Shown here one piece after another: positions 53,796 through 63,210 of a DNA stretch of 64,000 nucleotides (the first letter of the stretch is position 1; every line of letters starts with the position of its first letter). The position numbers and the translations under genes were made by a program. The stretch comes from Pectobacterium sp013449375 (GTDB taxonomy: Bacteria > Pseudomonadota > Gammaproteobacteria > Enterobacterales > Enterobacteriaceae): assembly GCF_048593165.1 (NCBI RefSeq), contig NZ_CP184271.1; one strand, given 5' to 3'. The notes below the pieces were generated by a model. It did no database searches. It was not told the DNA's origin and saw only the letters and a list, made by a program, of their open reading frames with translations.

Positions 53796-53926
53796 CAAAC
53801 CGATTTGCATAACGAGAACGGTGGTAACGGAATAGAAGAGTAAAGCGTTTGCGCCATGGATGGCGCAAGCCGAGCGCACATGGAAGTGTTTACAGCGTCT
53901 TTACGATCTATCCGCTACCACCGCTC
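53796..53926. repeat. Dispersed palindromic repeat, copy 2
   Basis: Second copy of the ~130-bp element at 24296-24427, in the same orientation. Identity is high along the length, including GAAGAGTAAAGCGTTTGCG and the central palindrome, with most differences in the last third before CAGCGTCTTTACGATCTA. It again sits between convergent gene ends (pgm and the EamA gene). The positional pattern suggests a 3'-end element transcribed as a hairpin. Confidence 0.85.
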
Positions 53927-53960
53927 ATCGGACTTTGTCAGCAACTTCCGCAGAACGCCT

Positions 53961-54389
53961 TTATCCCAATGCGACCAGCAACGCTCCCACGGAAATCAGC
54001 GCCACGCCAGCCCCTGCCATCAGCGAAATTTGTTCTCCCAGCAGAATGACGGCCAGCACGACCGCGAAGACCACGCTGAGCTTATCGAGCGGCGCGACCT
54101 GTGCGACGTTACCGTTCTTCAACGCCACAAAGTAAAATAGCCACGACAGCGCACCGGCAACACCGCTGAGTACAATGAACAACAGTGCTTTCTTATTGGC
54201 AATAACCTCACCGACCAGCGCCAGCTTACCCTGTGCGACCACCACGCCCACCAGAAAAAGTGCCATGATGACGGCACGAATTGCGGTCGCCGTATTGGCG
54301 TCCAAATTTTGCAGACCGATCTTGCCAAATATCGCGACCATCGCGGCGCATACAGCAGACAGCAAGGCGTAAATTAACCAACTACTCAT
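53961..54389 (-). CDS. EamA-family small transporter
   Basis: A 142-residue inner-membrane protein with about five helices and a single EamA/DMT repeat (MSSWLIYALLSAVCAAMVAIFGKIGL at the start, PLDKLSVVFAVVLAVILLGEQIS near the end). Typical DMT exporters have two such repeats (~300 residues); single-repeat members must dimerise. The substrate is unknown. I choose ATG 54389, where similarity begins, rather than the upstream in-frame codon. It lies downstream of kdpE with an 82-bp gap. Confidence 0.8.
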   Translation of the reverse strand: MSSWLIYALLSAVCAAMVAIFGKIGLQNLDANTATAIRAVIMALFLVGVVVAQGKLALVGEVIANKKALLFIVLSGVAGALSWLFYFVALKNGNVAQVAPLDKLSVVFAVVLAVILLGEQISLMAGAGVALISVGALLVALG

Positions 54390-54471
54390 GACGGCGTATT
54401 CCTGAAGAAAAGACAGACACGTAGCGTGGGAACGGTTCTCCACGGACGTTGCCTGATACAGGAAGATGATT

Positions 54472-55152
54472 TTACGGCATAAAACGATAGCCGATAGCGG
54501 TTTCCGTCAAGAGATGGCGCGGTCTTGCCGGATCGCTTTCCAGCTTCTGGCGTAGATGCCCCATATAAATGCGCAGATAGTGGCTATGCTCGACAGCGTT
54601 TGGCCCCCACACCTGCGTCAGCAACTGACGTTGCGTCAGCACTTTGCCTGGGTTGGCGAGGAGTGTGGCTAACAGACGAAATTCGATGGGCGTGAGGTGC
54701 AGTTCCTGACCGTCGCGATTCACCTGCCGATTGAGTAAATCAACAGTAATATTTCCAAAGCTCACCAGCGGCGTTTCCTGCTGTGTATTGCTATGGCGAC
54801 GCAGCGCGACGCGCAACCGTGCCAGTAGCTCGCCGATGCCGAACGGCTTGGTCAGATAATCATCGGCACCGGCATCCAGCGCGTCTATTTTATCCTGCTC
54901 ATCGGTACGGGCAGACAGCACAATCACGGGTAGGCTGCTCCACTGACGTAAATCGCGGATGTAGTCGATACCGTCGCCGTCCGGCAGGCCCAAATCGAGA
55001 ATAATCAGATCGGGTTTGCGCGTGGCCGCTTCCAGCAGACCGCGCTGCATCGTTTCTGCGTCAAACACACGACAACCTTCGCCTTCCAGCGCCTGACGAA
55101 CAAAACGACGGATCTCTTTTTCATCTTCAACGATCAGAATAGTGGCCTGCAA
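54472..55152 (-). CDS. kdpE: KdpE response regulator
   Basis: KdpE activates kdpFABC when phosphorylated by KdpD. The 226-residue OmpR-type regulator has a receiver domain with the phosphoacceptor Asp in LIILDLGLPDGDG (about residue 53) and a C-terminal winged helix (LTPIEFRLLATLLANPGKVLTQRQLL). The start is TTG (55152), 5 bp after the kdpD stop, giving MQATILIVEDE; similarity begins there and no better ATG is available. Confidence 0.95.
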   Translation of the reverse strand: MQATILIVEDEKEIRRFVRQALEGEGCRVFDAETMQRGLLEAATRKPDLIILDLGLPDGDGIDYIRDLRQWSSLPVIVLSARTDEQDKIDALDAGADDYLTKPFGIGELLARLRVALRRHSNTQQETPLVSFGNITVDLLNRQVNRDGQELHLTPIEFRLLATLLANPGKVLTQRQLLTQVWGPNAVEHSHYLRIYMGHLRQKLESDPARPRHLLTETAIGYRFMP

Positions 55153-55157
55153 TGGAT

Positions 55158-57920
55158 TCAGTGCTCCTCAATATCTTCCGGTTCGAGGTCTGGCGGTGTC
55201 GACAACGGAAGCGTGAAATGGAAAGCCGCGCCGCCACCTTTCGCATTCATTGCCCAGATCCGGCCACCGTGAATTTCCACAATTGCCCGGCAGATCGCCA
55301 GCCCCAGCCCCACGCCGGGAATCGACGACTCTTTGTGCCCACGAGAAAATTTATCAAAAATCACGTTTTCTTGACCAGATTCGATCCCCGGGCCATTGTC
55401 CTGCACGATGATTTCCAATGCATTTTCCTGCGTACTAGGCTGTAAGGCTGTGTTCTCTGCAATAAGGCTGGTGGAAATAACGCTCGCTGAAATCGCGATC
55501 GTGGCCTGCTCTCCTGCGTACTTGAGCGCATTCTCTAGCAGATTAATGAACACGCGTTCCATCAGCCCCGCATCACAATAAACCAGAACCATCTCATCAG
55601 GTAGATTAACCTCGATGGTGTTTTTTGCCAGTGTGTTTTCCAACTGCTGTAAGGCGCTGCCGATCAGTTCCTCTGGCGTTTGCCACTCTTTGCGCAGGTT
55701 AAAGCCATCCGACTGAATACGCGCCATGTCGAGCAGATTATTCACCAGCCGCGTGGTGTTTAAAATATGCTGGCGAATCTGGTTGGCCTGCTGGGCATAG
55801 GGCGATCCTTCACTGGCCAGATTCAACGTCAGAATCTCGGCCTGACCAAAAAGGACGGTCAGCGGTGTTCGGAGATCGTGCGAAAGCGCGGCAAGCAACG
55901 AGTTACGCAACTGTTCGCGCTCGGCATCCAGTCGGGCATTTTCCGTACTTTGCACCAGATGCAAACGCTCCAGCGCATTGGCGATCAGCACGGTAAAGGT
56001 TTCCAGCAGCCGCTGCTGTTCTGGGATCATCAACTGGCGGGTGTTAGTGGGTTCGATTGCCAACACGCCGAAGATTTGCTGGGTGGTGGCGAGTGGCAGG
56101 ATCTGATACGGCACGCCGGGCAGGGTGGTTGTTCCCGCTCCGGCAGGTGCGCGATGATCGAAACTCCAGCGGGCGATAGCATGATCGACAATCAACGGCT
56201 GACCGTCTCGTGCAGGCTGTGTGAGTTCAGGCGAGGTATGATGCAGGCTATCGGCGAGCAGAACCGCGATCCTGGCCTGAAATGTCGTACTGAGAAAATG
56301 CTGGCTGGCTTCGACAATATCGCCACTGGACAGACTGCGGTTCAGCGCCTTGGACATCTCGTAAAGATGGCGAACGCGCTGTTCGCGATAACGAGCAACT
56401 CTGGCCTGATAGCGCACGCCTGCGGTCAGATTACCGACCAGCAGGCCGACGCTGAGCATCACAGCAAAGGTAAGCAGATATTGCGCATCTGAGACGGCAA
56501 ACGTACCGTGCGGCAGAATGAAGAAGAAATCGAAACTAGCGACGTTGATGACGGCGGCGAACACCGACGGCCAACGGCCAAAGAAGAGCGCAACGATCAC
56601 CACGGCCAGCAGATAAATCATCACCAAATTAACCGATTCCAACATGGCAAACGGCGACCATGAAGCAAGCAGGGTGATCAACGCGCACAGCAGCGTGGCG
56701 AGTCCGCAGCCAATTAGCTGCATACGCCATTTCTCGACCAACCCGCGTGCATCCGGCGTTTTCATCGGTGCCACTGATACGTCATCCTGCACGGCCACGA
56801 CAACCAGATCGAGATCTGGCCCCAGTCGGCCGAGCCGTTCGGCAAAGCGCGTGCGCCACCACCAACCGAAGCGCTGCTCCACATGGCGACCAATGACGAT
56901 CTTACCGAGGTTGTGCTCACGTGCATAGCGCAGGACGGCAAGTTCTTCGTCGGGTTCGGACAGCGTCACCGTTTCTGCCCCTAAATCCTGCGCTAGCTTG
57001 AGGGCACGCAAAATGGCGCGCCGTTGCGGTTCAGGCAAGCGGTGCAGACGCGGGGTTTCAACGTAAACAGCGTGCCAGGCGCTGCCTAACCGCGCTGCCA
57101 GACGTGCCGCCGTTCGCACTAGCTTTTCATTACCGGTGCCGTGGCCGATGCATAACAGAATAGCATCGCGCGTATGCCAGACCTGCTCGCGTCCTTTTCC
57201 GGCACGCATGGCGCGCATTTGATCGTCAACCCGATCCGCCATACGTCGCAGCGCCAGCTCACGCAGGGCGATCAAATTACCTTTACGGAAAAAATTCTCG
57301 ACGGCGCGCTCGGCCTGAAGCGGCAGATACACTTTGCCTTCATTCAGGCGCTGCCGCAGATCGTCCGGCGGCAAGTCCACCAGAATGACTTCGCTGGCCT
57401 GATCGAATATCGGGTCCGGTACGGTTTCTCGTACCCGAATTCCCGTGACGCCGCCGACTACATCGTTCAGGCTTTCCAGATGCTGAACGTTCACCGTGGT
57501 AAAGACGTCGATACCGGCATCGAGCAATTCCTGCACGTCCTGCCAGCGCTTGGGGTGGCGCGAACCACTCACGTTGCTGTGCGCCAGTTCGTCGATCAGA
57601 ATCAGTGTCGGACAGCGTGCCAGCGCCGCATCCAGATCGAACTCGACAGTATGGCGACCATGGTGGCGCAAATGCTTGAGCGGCAACAGCGGTAAACCCT
57701 CCAGCAGCGCAGCGGTTTCGCTGCGGCCGTGGGTTTCGACCACGCCGACAAGGACATCCAATCCTTGAGCGCGTAGCCGCTGGGCTTCCTGCAACATGGC
57801 ATAGGTTTTCCCGACGCCCGCACAGGCGCCAAAAAAGATCTTCAGCTTGCCGCGCGGTGACGCACCGACCTGAGCCAGCAGGCCATCGGGATCCGGGCGA
57901 CGATCTTCACCGTCAATCAT
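55158..57920 (-). CDS. kdpD: KdpD sensor histidine kinase
   Basis: KdpD senses potassium limitation and osmotic stress. The 920-residue protein has an N-terminal KdpD domain with Walker A GACAGVGKT (about 31-39), a universal-stress domain, four membrane helices (about 410-510), a GAF-like domain and a histidine-kinase core with the H-box ALSHDLRTPL and ATPase motifs (NLLENALKY, DNGPGI, GVGLGLAI). It is longer than the 894-residue E. coli protein, mainly through a ~16-residue insertion between the N box and the DNGPG box (near 55425-55480). Confidence 0.95.
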   Translation of the reverse strand: MIDGEDRRPDPDGLLAQVGASPRGKLKIFFGACAGVGKTYAMLQEAQRLRAQGLDVLVGVVETHGRSETAALLEGLPLLPLKHLRHHGRHTVEFDLDAALARCPTLILIDELAHSNVSGSRHPKRWQDVQELLDAGIDVFTTVNVQHLESLNDVVGGVTGIRVRETVPDPIFDQASEVILVDLPPDDLRQRLNEGKVYLPLQAERAVENFFRKGNLIALRELALRRMADRVDDQMRAMRAGKGREQVWHTRDAILLCIGHGTGNEKLVRTAARLAARLGSAWHAVYVETPRLHRLPEPQRRAILRALKLAQDLGAETVTLSEPDEELAVLRYAREHNLGKIVIGRHVEQRFGWWWRTRFAERLGRLGPDLDLVVVAVQDDVSVAPMKTPDARGLVEKWRMQLIGCGLATLLCALITLLASWSPFAMLESVNLVMIYLLAVVIVALFFGRWPSVFAAVINVASFDFFFILPHGTFAVSDAQYLLTFAVMLSVGLLVGNLTAGVRYQARVARYREQRVRHLYEMSKALNRSLSSGDIVEASQHFLSTTFQARIAVLLADSLHHTSPELTQPARDGQPLIVDHAIARWSFDHRAPAGAGTTTLPGVPYQILPLATTQQIFGVLAIEPTNTRQLMIPEQQRLLETFTVLIANALERLHLVQSTENARLDAEREQLRNSLLAALSHDLRTPLTVLFGQAEILTLNLASEGSPYAQQANQIRQHILNTTRLVNNLLDMARIQSDGFNLRKEWQTPEELIGSALQQLENTLAKNTIEVNLPDEMVLVYCDAGLMERVFINLLENALKYAGEQATIAISASVISTSLIAENTALQPSTQENALEIIVQDNGPGIESGQENVIFDKFSRGHKESSIPGVGLGLAICRAIVEIHGGRIWAMNAKGGGAAFHFTLPLSTPPDLEPEDIEEH

Positions 57921-58022
57921 GTTCTATCCCTTATTAGCGCGGCCTGAACCGTGGTCAGGCCGCAGCAAAGACGACGAGGAGTCTGGCTCCCCGTATAGTC
58001 ACTAATAATAACGCACTGCCGA

Positions 58023-58598
58023 TTACGGCAGGGGTTTTTCCTTATCCAACGCCAGGTTCAACAGCAGGACATTAACCACTGGCTGCCCAATGAACGCAGG
58101 CTTACTGGTTTCGGTAAAGCGATCGATCAACTGCTGTACCCGCTGGAGCGACATTCCTCTGGCCTGCGCGATGTGCAGCGCCTGATAGCGTGCGACTTCT
58201 GGGGATATTTGCGGATCCAGTCCGCTGCCGGATGCCGTTAACAGTTCAGCGGGCACCGGTTGCTGATTGCCAACCAACTGATGCCAATAAGCGGCACGTT
58301 CACCGATCAGTTTATCCAGCGCTGGATTGCTGGCGGCCAGATTGCTACCGCCGGACGCCAATGCGTTATAAGGCGCATCTGACGTTGCGGAAGGACGTCC
58401 CTGAAAATAGCCTGCATGACTGAATGACTGCCCGATCAGGGATGAACCGACGACGGTATTCTCACGATAAATCAGCGATCCGTTTGCCTGTGTCGGGAGC
58501 AGCCACTGTGCCAACACCGTTGTCAATAGCGGATAGGCCAGACCGGTAACCAGCAACAATAATAAGAATAAAAACAAAGAGGAACGTAAATAGCGCAT
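58023..58598 (-). CDS. kdpC: K+-transporting ATPase subunit KdpC
   Basis: KdpC is the single-span accessory subunit of KdpFABC, thought to raise ATP affinity of KdpB. The 191-residue protein has one N-terminal helix (about residues 7-28) and a periplasmic domain with NTVVGSSLIGQSF, YFQGRPSATSDAPYN and GSGLDPQIS. Length matches the family. It follows kdpB by 19 bp. Confidence 0.95.
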   Translation of the reverse strand: MRYLRSSLFLFLLLLLVTGLAYPLLTTVLAQWLLPTQANGSLIYRENTVVGSSLIGQSFSHAGYFQGRPSATSDAPYNALASGGSNLAASNPALDKLIGERAAYWHQLVGNQQPVPAELLTASGSGLDPQISPEVARYQALHIAQARGMSLQRVQQLIDRFTETSKPAFIGQPVVNVLLLNLALDKEKPLP

Positions 58599-58617
58599 AG
58601 CGTATACCCGTCAGTCC

Positions 58618-60762
58618 TTAAGCCAGATTCAGCCCAGTCAGCAACATATCAATCAGCTTGATACCGAGGAACGGCACCAGCAGCCCGCCAAGACCATAAA
58701 TCCACAGATTGCGGCTTAACTGCGCCGCGGCGCTCATGGGGCGATAGCGAATCCCTTTGAGCGCCAGTGGGATCAGAAACACAATAATCAGCGCATTGAA
58801 GATCACCGCCGACAACATGGCCGAGGTGGGGGAGTGCAACTGCATCACGTTGAGCGCATTGAGCTGCGGATAGGTGGCAGCAAAAGCCGCTGGGATAATG
58901 GCGAAATACTTCGCTACGTCGTTGGCGATACTGAACGTCGTCAGCGAACCGCGTGTCATCAGCATCTGCTTACCGATGTGCACGATTTCGATCAGCTTGG
59001 TTGGATTGGAGTCCAAATCAACCATGTTGCCTGCTTCCTTTGCTGCCTGCGTGCCGGAGTTCATAGCAACCGCCACATCGGCCTGCGCCAGCGCGGGAGC
59101 ATCGTTCGTGCCGTCGCCGGTCATTGCCACCAGTCGCCCCTCGGCCTGATATTGGCGAATCAGCGCTAGCTTGGTTTCCGGTGTGGCCTCCGCCAGAAAA
59201 TCATCGACGCCAGCTTCTGCGGCAATCGCCGCTGCCGTGAGCGGGTTGTCGCCGGTGATCATTACGGTTTTGATCCCCATACTGCGCAACTCGGCAAAGC
59301 GTTCTTTGATACCGCTTTTCACGATATCTTTCAGCTCCACCACGCCAAGCACGCGCTTGCCTTCTGCAACGACCAGCGGCGTCCCTCCGCTGCGTGCGAC
59401 GTTGGAGACCGCTTCTTCAACCTGATGCGGAAAATCACCGTTGTTCGCTTCAATGTAGCGGCGCAGGGCATCGACGGCACCTTTACGGATGGTGCGCTGA
59501 CCAACATTGACGCCGCTCATACGTGTCTGGGCCGTAAAGGGGACAAAAGTCGCATCCAGCGAGCTGAGATCCTGATCTGTCAGATTAAAGCGCTGTTTCG
59601 CCAGCACCACGATGCTGCGGCCTTCAGGCGTTTCATCGGCTAAGGAGGCAAGACGCGCGGCGTCAGCCAGCGCCTGTTCGGTCACATCTGGTGCGGGCAG
59701 GAAAGCCGAAGCCTGACGGTTGCCCAGCGTAATGGTGCCGGTTTTATCCAGCAGCAAGACGTCAATATCGCCCGCCGCTTCGACGGCACGCCCGCTGGTG
59801 GCAATTACATTAGCGCCCAGCATCCGGCTCATTCCAGCCACGCCGATAGCCGATAGCAGGCCGCCGATGGTGGTGGGGATCAGGCAGACGAGCAGGGCGA
59901 CCAGTACGGTTACGCCGACGACATCGCCGTTGTGATTCGCCTGTACGCCGAACCAGGAGTACGGGTAGAGCGTGGCCGTGACCAGCAAGAAAATCAGTGT
60001 CAGCTCAATCAGCAGAATGGTCAGCGCGATCTCGTTCGGCGTTTTCCGGCGCTGCGCCCCTTCTACCATGGCAATCATCCGATCGAGGAAGGTTTCGCCG
60101 GGATTGACGCTACACTGAATCACCAGCCAGTCGGACAGCACGCGCGTACCGCCGGTGACGGAGGCGAAATCGCCGCCGGACTCACGGATTACTGGTGCGG
60201 ACTCCCCGGTGATGGCGCTTTCATCGACGGATGCGCCGCCTTCCAGCACCTCGCCGTCGCACGGAATGGTCTCGCCCGCGCTCACCAGCACAATATCGCC
60301 CTTGCGCAGGCTGTCGGCTGGCACGGATTCCGAACTGGCATCGTGATGCGGCGCAGAAAGTTTGTTAGCCCAACTGGTTTTTTTGACGCCTTTCAGCGCG
60401 TTTGCCTGCGCTTTGCTACGACCTTCCGCCAGCGCTTCGGCCATATTGGCGAACAGGACGGTAAACCACAGCCAGAGTGAGACCAGCCCAGTAAACATGG
60501 TGTTCCCTTCTGTTTTACCGGCCAGAATAGCCAGCCAGACGAGGGTGGTCAGCATACTGCCGAGATACACCACAAACATGACTGGGTTGCGCCACTGCAC
60601 GCGCGGATCGAGTTTCTTCAGCGCATCTTTCAGCGCCGAGCGGATTAACGCTCTGTCAAACAGCGTTTGCGGTTTACGTTTGCCAACGTGGCGGGAAGCC
60701 TCGTTCTGCTGAGCAGAGGTCGGTTCCTGTGTTGCCTGATGATTCATCGTGTGACGAGTCAT
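58618..60762 (-). CDS. kdpB: K+-transporting ATPase subunit KdpB (P-type ATPase)
   Basis: KdpB hydrolyses ATP to drive high-affinity potassium uptake. The 714-residue P-type ATPase has the TGES actuator motif (SAITGESAP, about 183-191), the phosphorylated Asp D339 in DKTGT and the GDGTNDAPAL hinge. E. coli KdpB has 682 residues; the extra length here is an N-terminal hydrophilic stretch (about 30 residues) before the conserved DRALIRSALKDALKKLDP, so the real start could be a later ATG (60747). Confidence 0.95.
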   Translation of the reverse strand: MTRHTMNHQATQEPTSAQQNEASRHVGKRKPQTLFDRALIRSALKDALKKLDPRVQWRNPVMFVVYLGSMLTTLVWLAILAGKTEGNTMFTGLVSLWLWFTVLFANMAEALAEGRSKAQANALKGVKKTSWANKLSAPHHDASSESVPADSLRKGDIVLVSAGETIPCDGEVLEGGASVDESAITGESAPVIRESGGDFASVTGGTRVLSDWLVIQCSVNPGETFLDRMIAMVEGAQRRKTPNEIALTILLIELTLIFLLVTATLYPYSWFGVQANHNGDVVGVTVLVALLVCLIPTTIGGLLSAIGVAGMSRMLGANVIATSGRAVEAAGDIDVLLLDKTGTITLGNRQASAFLPAPDVTEQALADAARLASLADETPEGRSIVVLAKQRFNLTDQDLSSLDATFVPFTAQTRMSGVNVGQRTIRKGAVDALRRYIEANNGDFPHQVEEAVSNVARSGGTPLVVAEGKRVLGVVELKDIVKSGIKERFAELRSMGIKTVMITGDNPLTAAAIAAEAGVDDFLAEATPETKLALIRQYQAEGRLVAMTGDGTNDAPALAQADVAVAMNSGTQAAKEAGNMVDLDSNPTKLIEIVHIGKQMLMTRGSLTTFSIANDVAKYFAIIPAAFAATYPQLNALNVMQLHSPTSAMLSAVIFNALIIVFLIPLALKGIRYRPMSAAAQLSRNLWIYGLGGLLVPFLGIKLIDMLLTGLNLA

Positions 60763-60777
60763 AAAAAGTCTCCAGCC

Positions 60778-62466
60778 TTAGTGAGTCAGGCCGAACGGTA
60801 AATGTTCAGCGACTGGCCCTAACGCCAGTGCAGGGATAAACGTCAGTGCGCCAATCAGCAGAACAATGGCGATGAGCATGCCGATAAACAGTGGACTGCG
60901 AGTGGACAGTGAGCCTTTGCTTTCTGGCTGGCACTTTTTCACGACCAGCGAACCGGCGATAGCCAGTACGGGTACCATGACGGCAAAGCGGCCCAGTAGC
61001 ATGGTGACAGCGAGCAGAACGTTATAGAACGGCGTGTTGACGCTCAGGCCAGCAAACGCGCTGCCGTTGTTGTTCGCGGCGGAGGAGAAGGCATAGAGCA
61101 CTTCGCTAAAACCGTGTGCACCGGGGTTCAGAATGCCACTGCGTCCTGCTTCCGTACTCAGTGCCAGCGCCGTGCCGAGCAGCACTAATGCAGGAGGAAT
61201 CAGAATCGCCAGTGCCGTCATCTTCATTTCATAGACTTCGATCTTTTTGCCCAGGTATTCCGGCGAGCGACCAATCATCAGGCCGGCAATAAAGACGGTC
61301 AGAAGCACGAACAGCAGCATGCCGTACAGGCCAGATCCGACACCGCCGAACACCACTTCACCTATCTGCATCAACCACATGGGAACCATGCCGCCAAGTG
61401 CGGTGAAAGAGTCGTGCATCGCATTCACCGAACCCGTCGAAGTCGCGGTGGTGACCACCGCATACAGGCTGGACGTCAACACGCCAAAACGCGTCTCTTT
61501 ACCTTCTAGGTTTGCGGCGCTGTCCGCGCCTAATGCCAGCAGATGCGGGTTACCGGTGACTTCCATTTTCATCACCACGGCTGCGGCGACGATAAAGATC
61601 AGCGCCATGGCCCACAGCAGTGCATGGCCCTGACGCTTGTCACTGACGGATTTACCAAAGGCGAAGCACATCGCAGTAGGAATCAACAAGATCGCCAGCA
61701 TTTGCACGATGTTGCTCAGCGCGGTCGGGTTTTCAAACGGATGCGAGGCGTTGGCGCCAAAGAAACCGCCGCCGTTGGTGCCGAGCAGTTTAATGGCTTC
61801 CTGTGAAGCAACAGGCCCCATCGGCAGCGTTTGGGCTGCGCCATCCAGCGTGGTCACATGCTGATAAGGCAGCAGGTTCTGCAACACGCCCTGACTGACA
61901 AAAAACAGCGCCAGTAGCAGGGACAGCGGCAGCAGCACATACAGCGTGATACGAAACAGATCGAGCCACGCGTTGCCCAGCGTGTCGACACCGCGACGGG
62001 AGAAGGCGCGGATTAACGCGAAAGCGACGGCAATGCCGCTGGCGGCGGACAAGAAGTTTTGTACCGTCAGGCCAGCCATCTGGCTCAGGTAGCTCAGCGT
62101 GTTTTCACCGCTGTAAGCCTGCCAGTTGGTGTTAGTAACAAAACTGATTGCCGTGTTCAACGCCAAATGCCACGACAGCCCCGGCATATTTTCTGGGTTA
62201 AGCGGCAGCGCCCCCTGCGCCATTAACAGGATAAACAAGACGACAATGCCGATCAGGTTAAGCGTCAGAATCGCCGCCGCATATTGTTGCCAGCGCATCT
62301 CCGACGTATCGAAAGCGAGAAGGCGCGCGGTTCTCGCCTCAAACTGTTGCAGGAGCGCACCCGTTTCGCCCTCAATCAGACGGGTTAGTCCGCTGCCCAG
62401 TGGCTGAGCGACGATCAACACGGTGAGCAGCAGACCCAAGATCAGTAGAAAAGCGTCAGCGGCCAT
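60778..62466 (-). CDS. kdpA: K+-transporting ATPase subunit KdpA
   Basis: KdpA is the potassium-translocating subunit, related to Trk/Ktr channels. The 562-residue membrane protein has selectivity-filter segments such as NTNWQAYSGENTLSY, LGTNGGGFFGANASHPFENPT and SSAANNNGSAFAGL, all conserved. ATG 62466 overlaps the kdpF stop by one base (TGATG); a TTG one codon upstream is not needed. It starts MAADAFLLIL as E. coli KdpA starts MAAQGFLLI. Confidence 0.96.
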   Translation of the reverse strand: MAADAFLLILGLLLTVLIVAQPLGSGLTRLIEGETGALLQQFEARTARLLAFDTSEMRWQQYAAAILTLNLIGIVVLFILLMAQGALPLNPENMPGLSWHLALNTAISFVTNTNWQAYSGENTLSYLSQMAGLTVQNFLSAASGIAVAFALIRAFSRRGVDTLGNAWLDLFRITLYVLLPLSLLLALFFVSQGVLQNLLPYQHVTTLDGAAQTLPMGPVASQEAIKLLGTNGGGFFGANASHPFENPTALSNIVQMLAILLIPTAMCFAFGKSVSDKRQGHALLWAMALIFIVAAAVVMKMEVTGNPHLLALGADSAANLEGKETRFGVLTSSLYAVVTTATSTGSVNAMHDSFTALGGMVPMWLMQIGEVVFGGVGSGLYGMLLFVLLTVFIAGLMIGRSPEYLGKKIEVYEMKMTALAILIPPALVLLGTALALSTEAGRSGILNPGAHGFSEVLYAFSSAANNNGSAFAGLSVNTPFYNVLLAVTMLLGRFAVMVPVLAIAGSLVVKKCQPESKGSLSTRSPLFIGMLIAIVLLIGALTFIPALALGPVAEHLPFGLTH

Positions 62467-62555
62467 CAAAATTCCTCCGCCTTCAACAAGGCATAAATCA
62501 GATAGACCAGTAACAGCAGCACGAGCAGGCCGCCTAAGACGATGCTAAGCGTCAC
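62466..62555 (-). CDS. kdpF: K+-transporting ATPase stabilising subunit KdpF
   Basis: A 29-residue single-helix peptide, (V)TLSIVLGGLLVLLLLVYLIYALLKAEEF, resembling E. coli KdpF in length, helix and the YALxxAExF end. KdpF stabilises the KdpABC complex. It starts with GTG behind TGGAGGTG and its TGA overlaps the kdpA ATG. First gene of the operon. Confidence 0.92.
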   Translation of the reverse strand: MTLSIVLGGLLVLLLLVYLIYALLKAEEF

Positions 62556-62630
62556 AACACACCTCCAGAACAGAATAGACAGCGTCAGGGTAGGAAAACG
62601 CAGGAAAAGAAGGTGCAAATTTCCCGTCTA

Positions 62631-62656
62631 CGGGCGTAAAAAAAGTATAAAAATGG
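62631..62656 (-). promoter_or_regulatory. KdpE-binding site of the kdp operon
   Basis: On the minus strand ATTTTTATACTTTTTTTACG followed by CCCG lies 76 bp upstream of kdpF. It is nearly the same as the KdpE box of E. coli (TTTATACTTTTTTTACA). The kdpF-ybfA gap of 428 bp holds no other gene; it should contain the kdp and ybfA promoters. Confidence 0.8.
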
Positions 62657-62983
62657 GCTAAAAAGTAGACGATGGAAGTGGAAATAGCGCAGCGCAGCGC
62701 AGCCAACAACATCGTCTGCGGCGAACTGGTGGTATTAAGAGAAGGAGATAAATTGATCCAATCTAAAAACCATAAATTAACTAATGGTAGGTTTGTTTTT
62801 AACGTTGTTGTAACTTAATGACGTAGTGACGAAAAAAATTGGCGATTATTTCATCCTTTACTGGTCAGATGAGTAGTAAACTTTCAGAAAAGGCGATAAA
62901 ATTTTAACCAATATCACAGTTCTTATTTTATCGTTATGAAGAGCGTTGCTGAATCAGGGCGCTTACCCCAGAGGAGGATCGTT

Positions 62984-63190
62984 ATGTCGCTTTATACTAC
63001 TTATCCCTTGCACCGTATTCTCCTGCGTCGCGCCGCCGTGGTTGCCATCGGCGTGCTGGCGTTACCGGTGATGCTGTTTCGCCGTGATCGGGCGCGTTTT
63101 TACAGCTATTTACACCGTGTCTGGCTGAAAACCAGCGATAAACCAGTATGGATGGCGCAGTCCGAAGCGGCTGCTTGCGATTTTCATTAA
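62984..63190 (+). CDS. ybfA: DUF2517 family protein YbfA
   Basis: A 68-residue protein with one membrane helix (LLRRAAVVAIGVLALPVMLF, about residues 9-28) and the conserved RDRARFYSYLHRVWLKTSDKPVW segment. It matches E. coli YbfA in length and position (divergent from kdpF). The function is unknown. I choose ATG 62984 behind AGAGGAGG; the frame extends 16 codons upstream without conservation. In E. coli rhsC follows; here ybgA follows instead. Confidence 0.9.
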   Translation: MSLYTTYPLHRILLRRAAVVAIGVLALPVMLFRRDRARFYSYLHRVWLKTSDKPVWMAQSEAAACDFH

Positions 63191-63210
63191 GGCCTGCGTA
63201 TAAGGTCTCT

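Noticed and set aside
62690..62703. Short GCGCA tandem run upstream of kdpF
   Set aside because: Only about three units in non-coding DNA; too short to treat as a repeat of interest.
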